This document shows positions 1-8,221 of a stretch of DNA of 64,000 nt, piece by piece. Origin of the DNA: Micromonospora chokoriensis (GTDB lineage: Bacteria > Actinomycetota > Actinomycetes > Mycobacteriales > Micromonosporaceae); NCBI RefSeq assembly GCF_000718555.1, contig NZ_JOAN01000001.1:248001-312000 (forward strand), written 5' to 3'. The notes below the pieces were generated by a model. The model did no database searches. It worked only from the letters and a program-made list of their open reading frames with translations, and was not told the DNA's origin. Position 1 is the stretch's first letter. Each line of letters starts with the position of its first letter. A program made the translations under genes and the position numbers.

Positions 1-96
1 CAGCCGCAGCCGCAGCCGCAGCCGCAGCCGTCGTCGCTGACCGACCGCACCCGCGCGGCGGCGCTGTCGGTCAGTCCGCCACCACCGCCGCGGTGA
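1..96 (+). CDS. Possible 3' end of an upstream gene with a Gln-Pro tail
   Basis: Reading frame 1 is open from the window edge to a TGA at 94-96. It begins with five Gln-Pro codon pairs (a CAGCCG hexanucleotide repeat, 1-30) and ends in a run of prolines. If real, it is the low-complexity C-terminus of a forward gene that overlaps the end of the convergent gene at 71 by 26 nt. No domain is visible and the bulk would lie outside the window. It could equally be non-coding simple repeat. Confidence 0.3.
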   Translation, partial: QPQPQPQPQPSSLTDRTRAAALSVSPPPPPR

Positions 97-2557
97 TCCG
101 GTGCAGCGCGAACGTGTGCAGCATCTCGGTCCGTTCGTCCTCGGCCCGCAGGTAGCCGGCCCCGATCGAGACCGGCTTGAGCAGGCGCGAGGCGGTCGCC
201 CCGTGCGCGTCGACATAACCGACCCAGACCAGCGCCTTGTCCCGGACAGCCTGTTGGAGCACCGCCAGGGCCTCGCTGTGGGTGTGCGCCGGCACCGGGC
301 CACCGCCCAGCCCTGGCGCGCCGCCGCGCACCACCGCAGGCGCCCGTCGGGCTGCCCGCGCCGCCGCTTCACCCCGCCGGATGTGCTCCACCACGCCGAG
401 CAGCCGAGGCATGGGCAGCTTCGGGGCGGCCAGCGGATCGACTGCCCGGGTGGTCACCGACACCCGGGGCGGGGCCCGTCGGATTCGCGGCCGGGCCAGC
501 ACGGTGCTGCCGGTGCCGTCCTCCTGCACCGGGGCGTACCCCGCGTCGCGAAGCGCGCCCAGCAGCCGACCAACCTGGTACTGCGTGCACAGCACCGTCG
601 GCGCGAGCCGCCGCAGCGCCAACGACTCCAGCCGCCGGTCGGCCAGCACCTCGCTGATCAGCGTCTCGTCGTCGCTGCGCAGGTACGCCCCGGCCAGGCC
701 GACCCGCAGCCCGCCGTGCTTGCGGGCCACGTCGTCGACCAGGTAGGTGAGCCCCTGCGGCACCGGGGTACGCGACCGGCGTCGGAACACGTCGTGCAGG
801 TCGTCGGCCGTGTAGCCGGAATCCAGTGCTCGCCGCACGCTCGCCGTGGTGACCCGGTGCACGCTGGCCCCGCCGGCCGACTCCAGCTCGGTCATCGCCT
901 CCAACTCGGCGGCCAGCCCCGGATCGGGCGGGCCGGGCACCACCACGGTCAGGTCGGCCTGCACCAGGAAGTGGTCGACCGGGGCGGGCAGCAGCGCGTC
1001 AAGCGCCCGCGCGGCATTGGAAGGGTCGCCGCTCTCGACGTCCGCGTGCACGCCCAGCGGGTCGTCGTCGCCCCGCTCGCCGGTCGACGTCAGGTCACCC
1101 AGCAGCAGCCGACCGTACGAGGTGAGCGCCCCCAGCCCCGTCACGCCCAACTGCGCGGCCTCGGCCAGCACCTCTCGGTGGGCGGCGTCCCGGCCTCGGC
1201 TGCGTCTTGGGGCCCGCCAGTCCAGCAGCGCCTGCACCTCATCCGGGGTGGGCGCGGTCGCCGGCTCCAGGTCGGCGAGGACACCGAGCACCGCCCGTCG
1301 GGTGGCCGGCGCGCTGGCCCGCTCGGCCTCGGCCGAGAGCGCGGTGATCGGCCGGTCCCGGTCGTCGCGGCGGCCGACCAGCCCCACCTGCCGGGTCATG
1401 CTCAGCCACGCTCGGGCGAGCTGCTCCCAACGTTGGGCCAGCGAGGCGGCCCGCCACACCTCGTACCCGCCGGTCGGCAGCACCTGCTGATCCGCCCCGT
1501 ACCGGCCGGTGGCCGCGCCGGGCATCTCCAGCTCACCGACGAGCCCCGCCGCGTACGCCACCTCCAGCAGCAGGGCGGCGTTCGGCTCGTCCAGTCCGGC
1601 GGTACGCGCCAACCGGCGCAGGTCCCGCACCCCGATGCCCCCCGAACGCAGCACCGGCGCGGGCTCGTCGGCGAGTTGCTCCAGCAGCCCTTCGGTGTGT
1701 CGGACCACCTCCATGGTCTGCCCGGCGCCGGCCGAGTCGACCGCCTTTGGCTCGCGCGGCGCGGCGGCCAGCGGCGGTGGGCTGGTGCGCAGGGGCCCGA
1801 GCGGGCCGCTGTCGCGGCGCAGCAGCAGGCCGACCTCGCGGGGCAGCTCCACCGTGCCGCCAGCTGTGGACGAGCCGGTCGTCACGGGGACCAGCAGCCG
1901 GTTGTCGACGAGCCACCGCACCGGAGAGCCGGTCGGGGCACCCCCGTTGGTTGGGTCGGAGAGCACCGGGTCCGCCGCGCCGAGCGGCGGCGCCTGCAAC
2001 GCCCCCGGCGGCACGCTGCCCACCGGCGGGCCGGCCGCCAACCGGTCCAGGATCGCCCGGGCCGAAGGCGGGGCGGCGAGCACCGTCCGTCGGAGCTTCG
2101 CCGGGTCCGCGCAGAGCGCGGCCGTGCGCGGGTCCAGCTCCGCGGCGGGTCGGCCGAGCCCAGCGGGGTACGGGGCGACTTCGTCGACGGCGGGCACCAC
2201 CTGGAGCGCGTGCTCCGGGCCGTACAGCAGGAAGAGCGCACGCAGCCGGTCCACGGCGGCCCGGACGGCCGTCGGGGCCGGCGGTTGCGGCCCGCTGGTC
2301 GCCATCGCGAGCACGGCGTCGGTGGCCGTGGTGCCGTCGTCCGGATTTCGGGTGAGGCGGGCGGCGTCGAGGATCTGTTGGGTGAACTGGTCCAGCCCGT
2401 CCAGCGCGCGGGCCACGGAGACCCGGGACTGGGCCCGGATGGCCAGGGCGGAGACGTCGGCCGGCACGGGCACGACGAGGTCGGGCCGCAGCTGGAGAAG
2501 CGCGGCCAGTGACTCATCGGGCAGCGACCGCAGGTGGTCGGCGAGTGAGGTGGTCAT
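71..2557 (-). CDS. Helicase-associated domain protein (XPB/Ssl2 N-terminal-like)
   Basis: Protein of 828 residues without a visible Walker A motif, so not itself a helicase motor. The start (leucine-rich, LADHLRSLPDESL) and overall pattern match the actinobacterial helicase-associated proteins with an XPB/Ssl2 N-terminal-like, Helicase_C_3-type domain, usually encoded near an XPB-like DEAD/DEAH helicase. The C-terminal 70 residues (VLQQAVRDKALVWVGYVDAHG onward) resemble a WYL-like beta domain. A role in DNA repair or transcription-coupled repair is inference from the family name. ATG at 2557 follows GGAAAG. It is divergent from the HAD gene at 2641. Confidence 0.75.
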   Translation of the reverse strand: MTTSLADHLRSLPDESLAALLQLRPDLVVPVPADVSALAIRAQSRVSVARALDGLDQFTQQILDAARLTRNPDDGTTATDAVLAMATSGPQPPAPTAVRAAVDRLRALFLLYGPEHALQVVPAVDEVAPYPAGLGRPAAELDPRTAALCADPAKLRRTVLAAPPSARAILDRLAAGPPVGSVPPGALQAPPLGAADPVLSDPTNGGAPTGSPVRWLVDNRLLVPVTTGSSTAGGTVELPREVGLLLRRDSGPLGPLRTSPPPLAAAPREPKAVDSAGAGQTMEVVRHTEGLLEQLADEPAPVLRSGGIGVRDLRRLARTAGLDEPNAALLLEVAYAAGLVGELEMPGAATGRYGADQQVLPTGGYEVWRAASLAQRWEQLARAWLSMTRQVGLVGRRDDRDRPITALSAEAERASAPATRRAVLGVLADLEPATAPTPDEVQALLDWRAPRRSRGRDAAHREVLAEAAQLGVTGLGALTSYGRLLLGDLTSTGERGDDDPLGVHADVESGDPSNAARALDALLPAPVDHFLVQADLTVVVPGPPDPGLAAELEAMTELESAGGASVHRVTTASVRRALDSGYTADDLHDVFRRRSRTPVPQGLTYLVDDVARKHGGLRVGLAGAYLRSDDETLISEVLADRRLESLALRRLAPTVLCTQYQVGRLLGALRDAGYAPVQEDGTGSTVLARPRIRRAPPRVSVTTRAVDPLAAPKLPMPRLLGVVEHIRRGEAAARAARRAPAVVRGGAPGLGGGPVPAHTHSEALAVLQQAVRDKALVWVGYVDAHGATASRLLKPVSIGAGYLRAEDERTEMLHTFALHRITAAVVAD

Positions 2558-2627
2558 CGTCTTTCCACGCTAGCCCGGCACCGGGCTTCCGCGCCCCTCG
2601 GACGTCCGGCCGACTGGGAGTGGCCGG

Positions 2628-2633
2628 TACGTT
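2628..2633 (+). promoter_or_regulatory. Leaderless -10 box TACGTT for the HAD gene
   Basis: TACGTT fits TANNNT and ends 7 nt before the ATG at 2641. Transcription would start at or next to the A of the start codon. No ribosome binding site lies in the gap. Confidence 0.5.
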
Positions 2634-2640
2634 TCTCGAC

Positions 2641-3264
2641 ATGCCCGCACTGACCGTCGGATTCGATCTCGACATGACCCTGGTGGATTCCCGCCCCGGC
2701 ATCGCCGCGGCCTACCAGGCGCTGACCGCGCGGACCGGCGTGCCGGTCGACGCCGAGCTGGCGGTGTCCCGGCTCGGCCCGCCGCTGCGTACCGAGATCG
2801 CACACTGGTTCCCGCCGGAGCAGGTCGAGTCGGCAGTGCTCGCGTTTCGCGAGCTGTACCCGGCGTACGCGATCACCCCGACGCTTCCCCTGCCCGGCGC
2901 GCGGGAGGCGATCGACGCGATCCGTGCGCGGGGTGGTCGTGTGTTGGTCGTCACGTCCAAGATCGCCCGGCTGGCCCGGCTGCACCTGGACCACCTCGGT
3001 CTCACCGTCGACGAGTTGGCCGGTGACCTGTTCGCCGAGCAGAAGGCGACCGCCCTGCGGGAGCACGGAGCGACCCACTATGTCGGTGATCATGTCGCGG
3101 ACATGGTGGCGGCGGCAGCGGCCGGGGTGCCCGGCATCGGGGTCGCGACCGGCCCGTGCTCCCGGGCTGAGCTGCGCGCGGCCGGGGCGGACATGGTGCT
3201 CGATCAGCTCACCGAATTCCCAGCGGCACTCGACGGCATGATCCAGCTAGCCTTGGAGCAGTAG
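2641..3264 (+). CDS. HAD-superfamily hydrolase (phosphoglycolate-phosphatase-like)
   Basis: Protein of 207 residues. The N-terminus carries the HAD nucleophile motif FDLDMTLVDS with Asp9 and Asp11, followed by a helical cap (about 20-85), the second HAD motif (VLVVTSK, about 102-108) and a C-terminal YVGDH motif with the Mg-binding acid. This is the subfamily I layout of Gph/PGP phosphatases. The substrate cannot be read from sequence. The start was chosen at 2641 because homology begins there and a leaderless -10 box sits 7 nt upstream; frames further upstream run into the divergent gene. Confidence 0.85.
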   Translation: MPALTVGFDLDMTLVDSRPGIAAAYQALTARTGVPVDAELAVSRLGPPLRTEIAHWFPPEQVESAVLAFRELYPAYAITPTLPLPGAREAIDAIRARGGRVLVVTSKIARLARLHLDHLGLTVDELAGDLFAEQKATALREHGATHYVGDHVADMVAAAAAGVPGIGVATGPCSRAELRAAGADMVLDQLTEFPAALDGMIQLALEQ

Positions 3265-3291
3265 CGGCTCAAGTGAAGCAGGGGTTTTCAG

Positions 3292-3678
3292 GTGCCTACG
3301 GGTCGAGTGAAGTGGTACGACACGGCCAAGGGATACGGCTTCGTCACGAGTGACGAGGGCGGCGACGTGTTCCTGCCCAAGGGGGCGTTGCCGGCGGGTG
3401 TCACCGACCTCAAGGGTGGCCAGCGGGTCGACTTCAGCGTGGTGGACAGCCGCCGGGGCGCACAGGCCATGGGAGTCAAGCTGCTGGACGCCCCGCCGTC
3501 GATGGCCGAGCTGCGCCGTCGGCCGGCCGAGGAGCTGCACGGCCTGGTCGAAGACATGATCAAGGTGCTGGAGGCGAAGGTCCAGCCGGACCTGCGCCGG
3601 GGTCGGTACCCGGACAAGAAGTCCGCGCAGAAGATCGCTCAGCTGGTCCACGCGGTGGCCCGCGAGCTGGAGGTCTGA
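3292..3678 (+). CDS. Cold-shock domain protein with C-terminal extension
   Basis: Protein of 128 residues. Residues 1-65 form a CspA-type OB fold with the RNP1-like KGYGFVT motif and an RNP2-like region (DVFLPKGAL); the extension of about 60 residues is charged and helical. Such proteins bind single-stranded RNA or DNA as chaperones. GTG start at 3292, 27 nt after the HAD stop, so co-transcription is plausible. Its 3' end overlaps the convergent mqnD by 40 nt. Extended Csp proteins beside mqnD are a familiar actinobacterial arrangement, as I recall it. Confidence 0.9.
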   Translation: MPTGRVKWYDTAKGYGFVTSDEGGDVFLPKGALPAGVTDLKGGQRVDFSVVDSRRGAQAMGVKLLDAPPSMAELRRRPAEELHGLVEDMIKVLEAKVQPDLRRGRYPDKKSAQKIAQLVHAVARELEV

Positions 3679-4487
3679 GGCACCAGGCCAGCGGTGGCGG
3701 CCCGATCGAGCAGTGCCGCCACCGCGGCGAAGCCAGCATCGCCCAGGTCTGCGGTGAACTCGTTGACGTAGAGGCCGATGTGCCGGTCCACCACGTCGGT
3801 CTCCATCTCCTGGGCGTGCGCCAGCACGTACTCCCGGCTGGCCGCCGGGTCCGCCCAGGCCTGCCGGACCGACTCGCGGACCCAGCCGGCTGCGGCCTCC
3901 GGGTCGACCGCGCCACGGCGGGCCAGGATCGCGCCGAGGGGGATGGGCAGGCCGGTGTCGGCCTCCCACCACTCGCCGAGGTCGACCAGGGCGCTCAGGC
4001 CGTGCCGGTGGTAGGTGAACCGGGCCTCGTGGATGACCAGCCCCGCGTCGTAGCGCCCAGCCGCCACGCCCGGCATGATCTCGTGGAACGGAACCACCTC
4101 GATCCGGGCCGGCGGTCGCCCGGCCGACCAGAGCCGGAACAGCAGGTACGCGGTGGTCCGGTCGCCCGGCACCGCCACCGTGGCACCGGTGAGGTCGGTG
4201 CGGTCCGGGCCGCCGTCGCGGTCGCCCCGGGTGAGCACCAGCGGGCCGCAACCGCGACCGAGCGCCCCGCCGCAGGGCAGCAGGTGGTAGTCGTCGAGCA
4301 GCCAGGGCAGCGCCGCGAAGCTCACCTTCACCAGGTCGAACGCGCCCCGCTCGGCCGCCGTGTTGGTGACGTCCACGTCGGCGTACGTCACCTCGACAGG
4401 TGGCGCGCCGGGCACCCGCCCGTGCACCAGCGCGTGGAAGACGAACGTGTCGTTGGGGCAGGGCGAGATCGCCAGAGAGAGCGCCAC
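3639..4487 (-). CDS. mqnD: 1,4-dihydroxy-6-naphthoate synthase MqnD
   Basis: Enzyme of 282 residues of the futalosine route to menaquinone. It converts cyclic dehypoxanthine futalosine to 1,4-dihydroxy-6-naphthoate in the cytoplasm. The N-terminus has the diagnostic SPCPNDTFVFHALVHG (from about residue 8), then periplasmic-binding-protein-like lobes with VKVSFAALPWLL and CGGALGRGCGPL. GTG at 4487 follows GAGGAT closely; an ATG at 4489 is in another frame. mqnB lies upstream on the same strand but 522 nt away. The 3' end overlaps the convergent cold-shock gene by 40 nt. Confidence 0.92.
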   Translation of the reverse strand: MALSLAISPCPNDTFVFHALVHGRVPGAPPVEVTYADVDVTNTAAERGAFDLVKVSFAALPWLLDDYHLLPCGGALGRGCGPLVLTRGDRDGGPDRTDLTGATVAVPGDRTTAYLLFRLWSAGRPPARIEVVPFHEIMPGVAAGRYDAGLVIHEARFTYHRHGLSALVDLGEWWEADTGLPIPLGAILARRGAVDPEAAAGWVRESVRQAWADPAASREYVLAHAQEMETDVVDRHIGLYVNEFTADLGDAGFAAVAALLDRAATAGLVPQTSSSRATAWTS

Positions 4488-4708
4488 ATCCTCACGGTAG
4501 CCCCGCCCTCCGCCCGGGTTGCGTGCCCACCCCGCGACTGTGATCCGCGACCGGCGACCGTGACCGCGCCACTCTCCCTGTGGAGCTGGCCGACGCGCGG
4601 GCACGGCTACTCGCCCTCGGCATGCCCGCAGGCCGCATCCAGCCCCGCTGCTTCACCCGCTGACGGCTCTCCACGCAACGGTGGGGTCGGCTGGGAGGAA
4701 TCGCAGCA

Positions 4709-4760
4709 ATGAGCGCGATGACTGTGAGTCATCAAGATGACTACCAGTCATCGCGCTCAT
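4709..4760. repeat. 52-nt palindrome: two tandem GATGACT-N3-AGTCATC sites
   Basis: Outer arms of 16 bp pair perfectly (4709-4724 with 4745-4760), then a 2-bp mismatch, then 7 bp inner arms around AA at 4734-4735. Read another way, it is two copies of the perfect dyad GATGACT-N3-AGTCATC (4717-4733 and 4736-4752) with centres 19 bp apart. It could be a double operator, a stable hairpin, or an inverted duplication of a gene start. Confidence 0.85.
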
Positions 4761-4929
4761 CAGGACAAGGCCGTCCGGACGCGAATCGAGCGTCGGTCCT
4801 GGCGTCCGGTCTGCCGAGTGGCAACCCGGTCATGGCCAGCGCCGCTGCTACCCGACGAGATGATGGATCCGAAGCGGTCCAGGTCAGCGTGGCTGCCTGC
4901 GGGAGTAGGTCATCCACCGCTCGCGGTGG

Positions 4930-4950
4930 TTGTCCACAGCGTTATCCACA
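4930..4950 (+). other. Two adjacent DnaA-box-like 9-mers
   Basis: TTGTCCACA (4930-4938, the consensus reported for high-GC actinomycetes) and TTATCCACA (4942-4950, the classical E. coli R1 box) lie in the same orientation 3 nt apart. dnaA and dnaN are not nearby and there are only two boxes, so this is not oriC. A DnaA-titration or regulatory site, or chance, remain possible. Confidence 0.45.
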
Positions 4951-5009
4951 GCCTGACGCAGGGTGTTGATAGCTCGCTGCTTGAGCCTGGCCGGGTCGGC
5001 GGAGGCCGT

Positions 5010-5660
5010 TCAGCGCAGTGCCGGAGCGGCTGCGGTCAGGGCGGTGAGGGCTTCGCGCAGCCGCCAGGCGTCCCGGTCGCGGGGGCCGATCGGGTTGGAG
5101 ATGGTGCGCAGTTCGGCGAAGGGCACGCCGGCCTGCGCTGCGGCCACTGCCACGCCGTACCCCTCCATGGCCTCGGCGACCGCCTCCGGGTGCCTCCGGC
5201 GCAGCTCGTCGGTGCTGGCGGCGGTGCCGGTGACGGTGCTGAGCGTGAGCACCGGGCCGGTCGTGGCCGTCGGGAGGGCGGCCCGCAGCGCCGCCAGCAG
5301 GCCCGGGTCCGCCGGCACCCTGCTGCCGGCACCGAGCAGCGCGGGCGGCATGCCCAGCTCGTCGATGGGGAGGAAACCGTCGGGCGATTCGGCGCCCAGG
5401 TCGGCGGCGATGCTGACGGTGCCGAGCACCGTGTCGCCGACCTCGGCCCGCCCGGTGAAGCCGCCGGCCACGCCGGCGCTGACCACCGCGCGGTACGGGC
5501 TGCCGGCGGCCTCGGCCAGCGCCAGCAACCGGGCGGTGGCGGCACCGGCGACGGCCGGGCCCACCCCGATCGGGGTGACGGTCACGGTGTGGTCGGTCAG
5601 CCCGGCGCGGACCGCGTCCGCCTCGGCGGGGACCGCCGTCACCACCAGCAGGCCGGTCAC
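5010..5660 (-). CDS. mqnB: Futalosine hydrolase MqnB
   Basis: Protein of 216 residues, a purine/uridine-phosphorylase-like nucleosidase that releases hypoxanthine from futalosine in menaquinone synthesis. Visible family features are the start VTAVPAEADAV, SAGVAGGFTG (about 61-70, substrate-binding glycines), DLGAESPDGF, and EAMEGYGVAVAAAQAGVPF (about 163-181), where the Glu-Met-Glu contacts the ribose. GTG start at 5660 overlaps the TGA of the MFS gene (GTGA), which implies translational coupling. mqnD follows after an unusual spacer. Confidence 0.92.
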   Translation of the reverse strand: MTGLLVVTAVPAEADAVRAGLTDHTVTVTPIGVGPAVAGAATARLLALAEAAGSPYRAVVSAGVAGGFTGRAEVGDTVLGTVSIAADLGAESPDGFLPIDELGMPPALLGAGSRVPADPGLLAALRAALPTATTGPVLTLSTVTGTAASTDELRRRHPEAVAEAMEGYGVAVAAAQAGVPFAELRTISNPIGPRDRDAWRLREALTALTAAAPALR

Positions 5661-7258
5661 GAGAGTGAGCCGGGAGACTCGCGACGGGTGTCGTCGTCGG
5701 CCCCGCCACCCGGGCCGCCGACCGCCGACGACGGGCGGTAGATGTGGTAGCCCGGCGGGGCCAGGCTCGGGTCGTCGTACTGCGGGGAGCTGGCCGGGGC
5801 TGGTGCCGGCGAGGTGGGCGTGGGATCCCCGGGCTCGTCCGCCGGCTCCTCCTCGGTCAGCTCGTCGTCGCCGAGCGGCCGGCCGGCCAGCTTCTCGCCG
5901 CGCAGCCGGGCGGCGACAAGCACACCCCGGATCGCGGCCAGTACGCCGAACCCGGCGGCGACGGCGATGCCCATCCGGCCATTGAACGGCACCAGCCCGA
6001 GCCCACCACCTGCGACGAAGGCGAGCATCAGCACCGTCTCGGAGTGGGCGAACGAGCTGGCCCGCAGCCGTTCCGGGATGCGCTCCTGGATCGAGGCGTC
6101 CACGGCCAGCTTCGCTACCCCGCTGACCAGCGCGGCGACCAGGCAGAGCAGGGCGACCATCACCAGCGAGAACTGGATGACGGCGAGCACTGCCACGCCA
6201 GCCACGATGATCATGCTGCTGGACTGGATGGCGGTAGGTCGATGTATGCGCAGTCGGGTGCCGATGGCGGTGGCCAGGAAACTGCCGATCGCGAGCGCGC
6301 CGCCGACCACGCCCAACGCCCACTCGGCGCCCAGATCCCGGCCGAACACGACGGTGGTCAGGTCGCCCTTCTTTATCGCGAAGGCGAGGAAGAGCAGCAG
6401 GAAGCCGTAGAGCGCGCGGAGCGCCGCGGCACCGATCAGAGTCGCGATCACCAGCCGGCCGGACGGTCGACCCCGGCCCAGCGGCCGATCGCCGCGGCGG
6501 CGGCCCAGCGCGCGCAGTGGCCGGGGAACCCGCTCCGGTGGCTCCGAGTCGGCCTTTGGCGGCAGCCGCAGGGAGATCACCATGCCGACCAGGAAGATCA
6601 CCGACGCGACGCGGAGCGGCCACTGCGGCCCGAACCAGAACGCGGCCAACCCGATCGGCGCCACCAGCGCACCCGCGACCGTGCCGTAGACGCTGGCTCG
6701 GGCGCCCACCTGGGACAGGCCGAGGCCCTCCGGCAACAACCGGGGCACCGCCGCGGAGCGGGCCACGCCGTACGCCCGGGAGAGCGCGAGCACCCCGAAC
6801 GCCGCCGGATAGAGCCCGAAGCCGTGGATGTAGTCGGAGATCAACCAGGCCAGGAAGGCGCGGCCGAGCATCGTCGCGGCCAGCGCGTACCGCCGGCCGT
6901 GCCGGAAGTGATCCAGCAGCGGGCCCACCACGGGGGCGAGCATCGCGAACGGCACCATGGTCACCAGCAGGTAGAGCGCGACCTTGCTGCGGGCCTCGCC
7001 GAGCGGCACGTTGAAGAAGATCGTGCCGGCCAGGCCGATGGCGATCAGAGTGTCACCGGCGCAGGAGAGCGCGTGCAGGTCGAACAGGCGAACCATGCCG
7101 ACCTCGCCGCCGGCGCCTCGGGCGCGGGCTCGACCGGCCCGACGGGTCACCCAGCGGCCGCTGCCCACCGAACCACGCAACAGCAGACGGATGGCGCGAA
7201 TGCCGGTGCCGACGGTCCGCCCGAGGACGGATCGCCCGGAGCGGGAGTACGACGGCAT
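5657..7258 (-). CDS. MFS transporter, first gene of the mqnB transcript
   Basis: Protein of about 533 residues with roughly twelve hydrophobic segments of major-facilitator type (for example LYLLVTMVPFAMLAPVVGPLL and a following RRYALAATMLGRAF loop). A basic N-terminal stretch of about 55 residues precedes the first membrane segment, and about 80 acidic, proline-rich C-terminal residues follow the last one. Substrate unknown. ATG at 7258 has GAGG at 9 nt; an in-frame ATG at 7266 is the alternative. Overlap with mqnB suggests one operon, but a role in quinone metabolism would be a guess. Confidence 0.85.
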   Translation of the reverse strand: MPSYSRSGRSVLGRTVGTGIRAIRLLLRGSVGSGRWVTRRAGRARARGAGGEVGMVRLFDLHALSCAGDTLIAIGLAGTIFFNVPLGEARSKVALYLLVTMVPFAMLAPVVGPLLDHFRHGRRYALAATMLGRAFLAWLISDYIHGFGLYPAAFGVLALSRAYGVARSAAVPRLLPEGLGLSQVGARASVYGTVAGALVAPIGLAAFWFGPQWPLRVASVIFLVGMVISLRLPPKADSEPPERVPRPLRALGRRRGDRPLGRGRPSGRLVIATLIGAAALRALYGFLLLFLAFAIKKGDLTTVVFGRDLGAEWALGVVGGALAIGSFLATAIGTRLRIHRPTAIQSSSMIIVAGVAVLAVIQFSLVMVALLCLVAALVSGVAKLAVDASIQERIPERLRASSFAHSETVLMLAFVAGGGLGLVPFNGRMGIAVAAGFGVLAAIRGVLVAARLRGEKLAGRPLGDDELTEEEPADEPGDPTPTSPAPAPASSPQYDDPSLAPPGYHIYRPSSAVGGPGGGADDDTRRESPGSLS

Positions 7259-7363
7259 GTGCACCATCCTCGCCCATCCGATCCGGGTATGCCGCACCAC
7301 CGCTGGGAAAGGTTCCCGGGAGTCCCTGTCACCCCTGCGAAGCGCATGGGGAACAATGGTCAG

Positions 7364-8185
7364 GTGACCAGGCCCGTCTCCACCCGTGCCGCCCGTCTCG
7401 ACCAGGTCTGCGCCGCTGCCGTCGAGGTGGCGCGCGCTGGCATCACCGAGGTGGACGCCGACGATGTCGGCGACCACCTGCAGGTCGTGGCCGAGGGTGA
7501 TCGACTGGTTACCCACTACTTCGAATGCCGTCTCGCCGGCTACCGCGGCTGGCGCTGGGCGGTCACCGTCACCCGGGTGCCGCGCAGCAAGACGGTGACC
7601 ATCTGCGAGACGGTGCTGCTGCCCGGCCCGGACGCGCTGCTCGCGCCGGGCTGGCTGCCCTGGCAGGAGCGGCTCAAGCCGGGCGACCTGGGCCCGGGCG
7701 ACCTGCTCCCGACCTCGCCGGACGACGATCGACTGGTCCCCGGTTACCTGCTCTCCGACGACCCGGCGGTCGAGGAGACGGCGTGGGAGTTGGGCCTCGG
7801 ACGCGCGCGTGTGCTGTCCCGGGAGGGCCGCATCGACACCGCGCAGCGCTGGTACGACGGTGACCACGGCCCCGCCGCGGCCATCTCGACCGCCGCGCCG
7901 GCCGCCGCACGCTGCGGCACCTGCGGCTTCTACCTGCCGCTGGCCGGTGCGATGCGGCAGTCCTTTGGCGCGTGCGGCAACTTCTACGCCCCCGACGACG
8001 GCCGGGTGGTGAGCGCCGACCACGGTTGCGGCGCCCACTCCGAGACGTTGATCGAGGCGGCCGAGACCGCGGTCGACGAGCTTCCCACGGTGTACGACGA
8101 CAGCGCGGTGGAGGCCATGTCGGTCAGCCGGGCCCCCGGCTCGGTGGAGGCCGCTGAGCCGGCGGAGCCGTACGGGCACTCCTGA
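7364..8185 (+). CDS. DUF3027 family protein with Cys-rich C-terminus
   Basis: Protein of about 273 residues matching the actinobacterial DUF3027 family (starts TRPVSTRAARLDQVCAAAVEVAR). The body has tryptophan-rich strands (GYRGWRWAVTVTRVP). The C-terminal third has a CGTCGFYLPL motif and later single Cys and a CGAH, spaced like a zinc-binding site. Function unknown. GTG 7364 was preferred where family similarity begins; in-frame ATG 7346 is possible. It is divergent from the MFS gene at 7258, sharing a 105-nt intergenic region. Confidence 0.8.
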   Translation: MTRPVSTRAARLDQVCAAAVEVARAGITEVDADDVGDHLQVVAEGDRLVTHYFECRLAGYRGWRWAVTVTRVPRSKTVTICETVLLPGPDALLAPGWLPWQERLKPGDLGPGDLLPTSPDDDRLVPGYLLSDDPAVEETAWELGLGRARVLSREGRIDTAQRWYDGDHGPAAAISTAAPAAARCGTCGFYLPLAGAMRQSFGACGNFYAPDDGRVVSADHGCGAHSETLIEAAETAVDELPTVYDDSAVEAMSVSRAPGSVEAAEPAEPYGHS

Positions 8186-8221
8186 TCGTCCGCGCCGGAG
8201 TGCTCCGGCGCGGTGGCCAGG

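Larger units (their letters stand above)
4488..5009 (-). other. 522-nt spacer between mqnB and mqnD, no confident gene
   Basis: No convincing coding sequence. It contains a short GTG frame (4580-4663, 27 codons, no ribosome site), a near-perfect 52-nt palindrome (4709-4760) and two DnaA-box-like 9-mers (4930-4950). An open frame from ATG 4709 (86 codons) has a good GGGAGGA upstream and starts MSAMTVS, like the first residues of YefM/Phd-type antitoxins, but the rest matches nothing I know. The spacer may be the remnant of a small inserted module; this is inference. Confidence 0.5.

Noticed and set aside
101..2512. 803-codon forward frame opposite the helicase-associated gene
   Set aside because: Arg/Gln/His/Pro-rich shadow of the real minus-strand gene, without any domain.
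4580..4663. 27-codon GTG frame (ELADARARLLALGMPAG)
   Set aside because: Coding-like composition but no ribosome site, no family and too short to trust.
4709..4969. 86-codon frame with ribosome site starting MSAMTVS
   Set aside because: Only the first residues resemble an antitoxin; the rest is dominated by the palindrome and then Ser/Ala/Arg-rich sequence. Kept as part of the spacer rather than called a gene.
4488..5009. Replication origin in the mqnB-mqnD spacer
   Set aside because: Only two DnaA-like boxes and neither dnaA nor dnaN nearby; a Micromonosporaceae oriC would have many more boxes between those genes.
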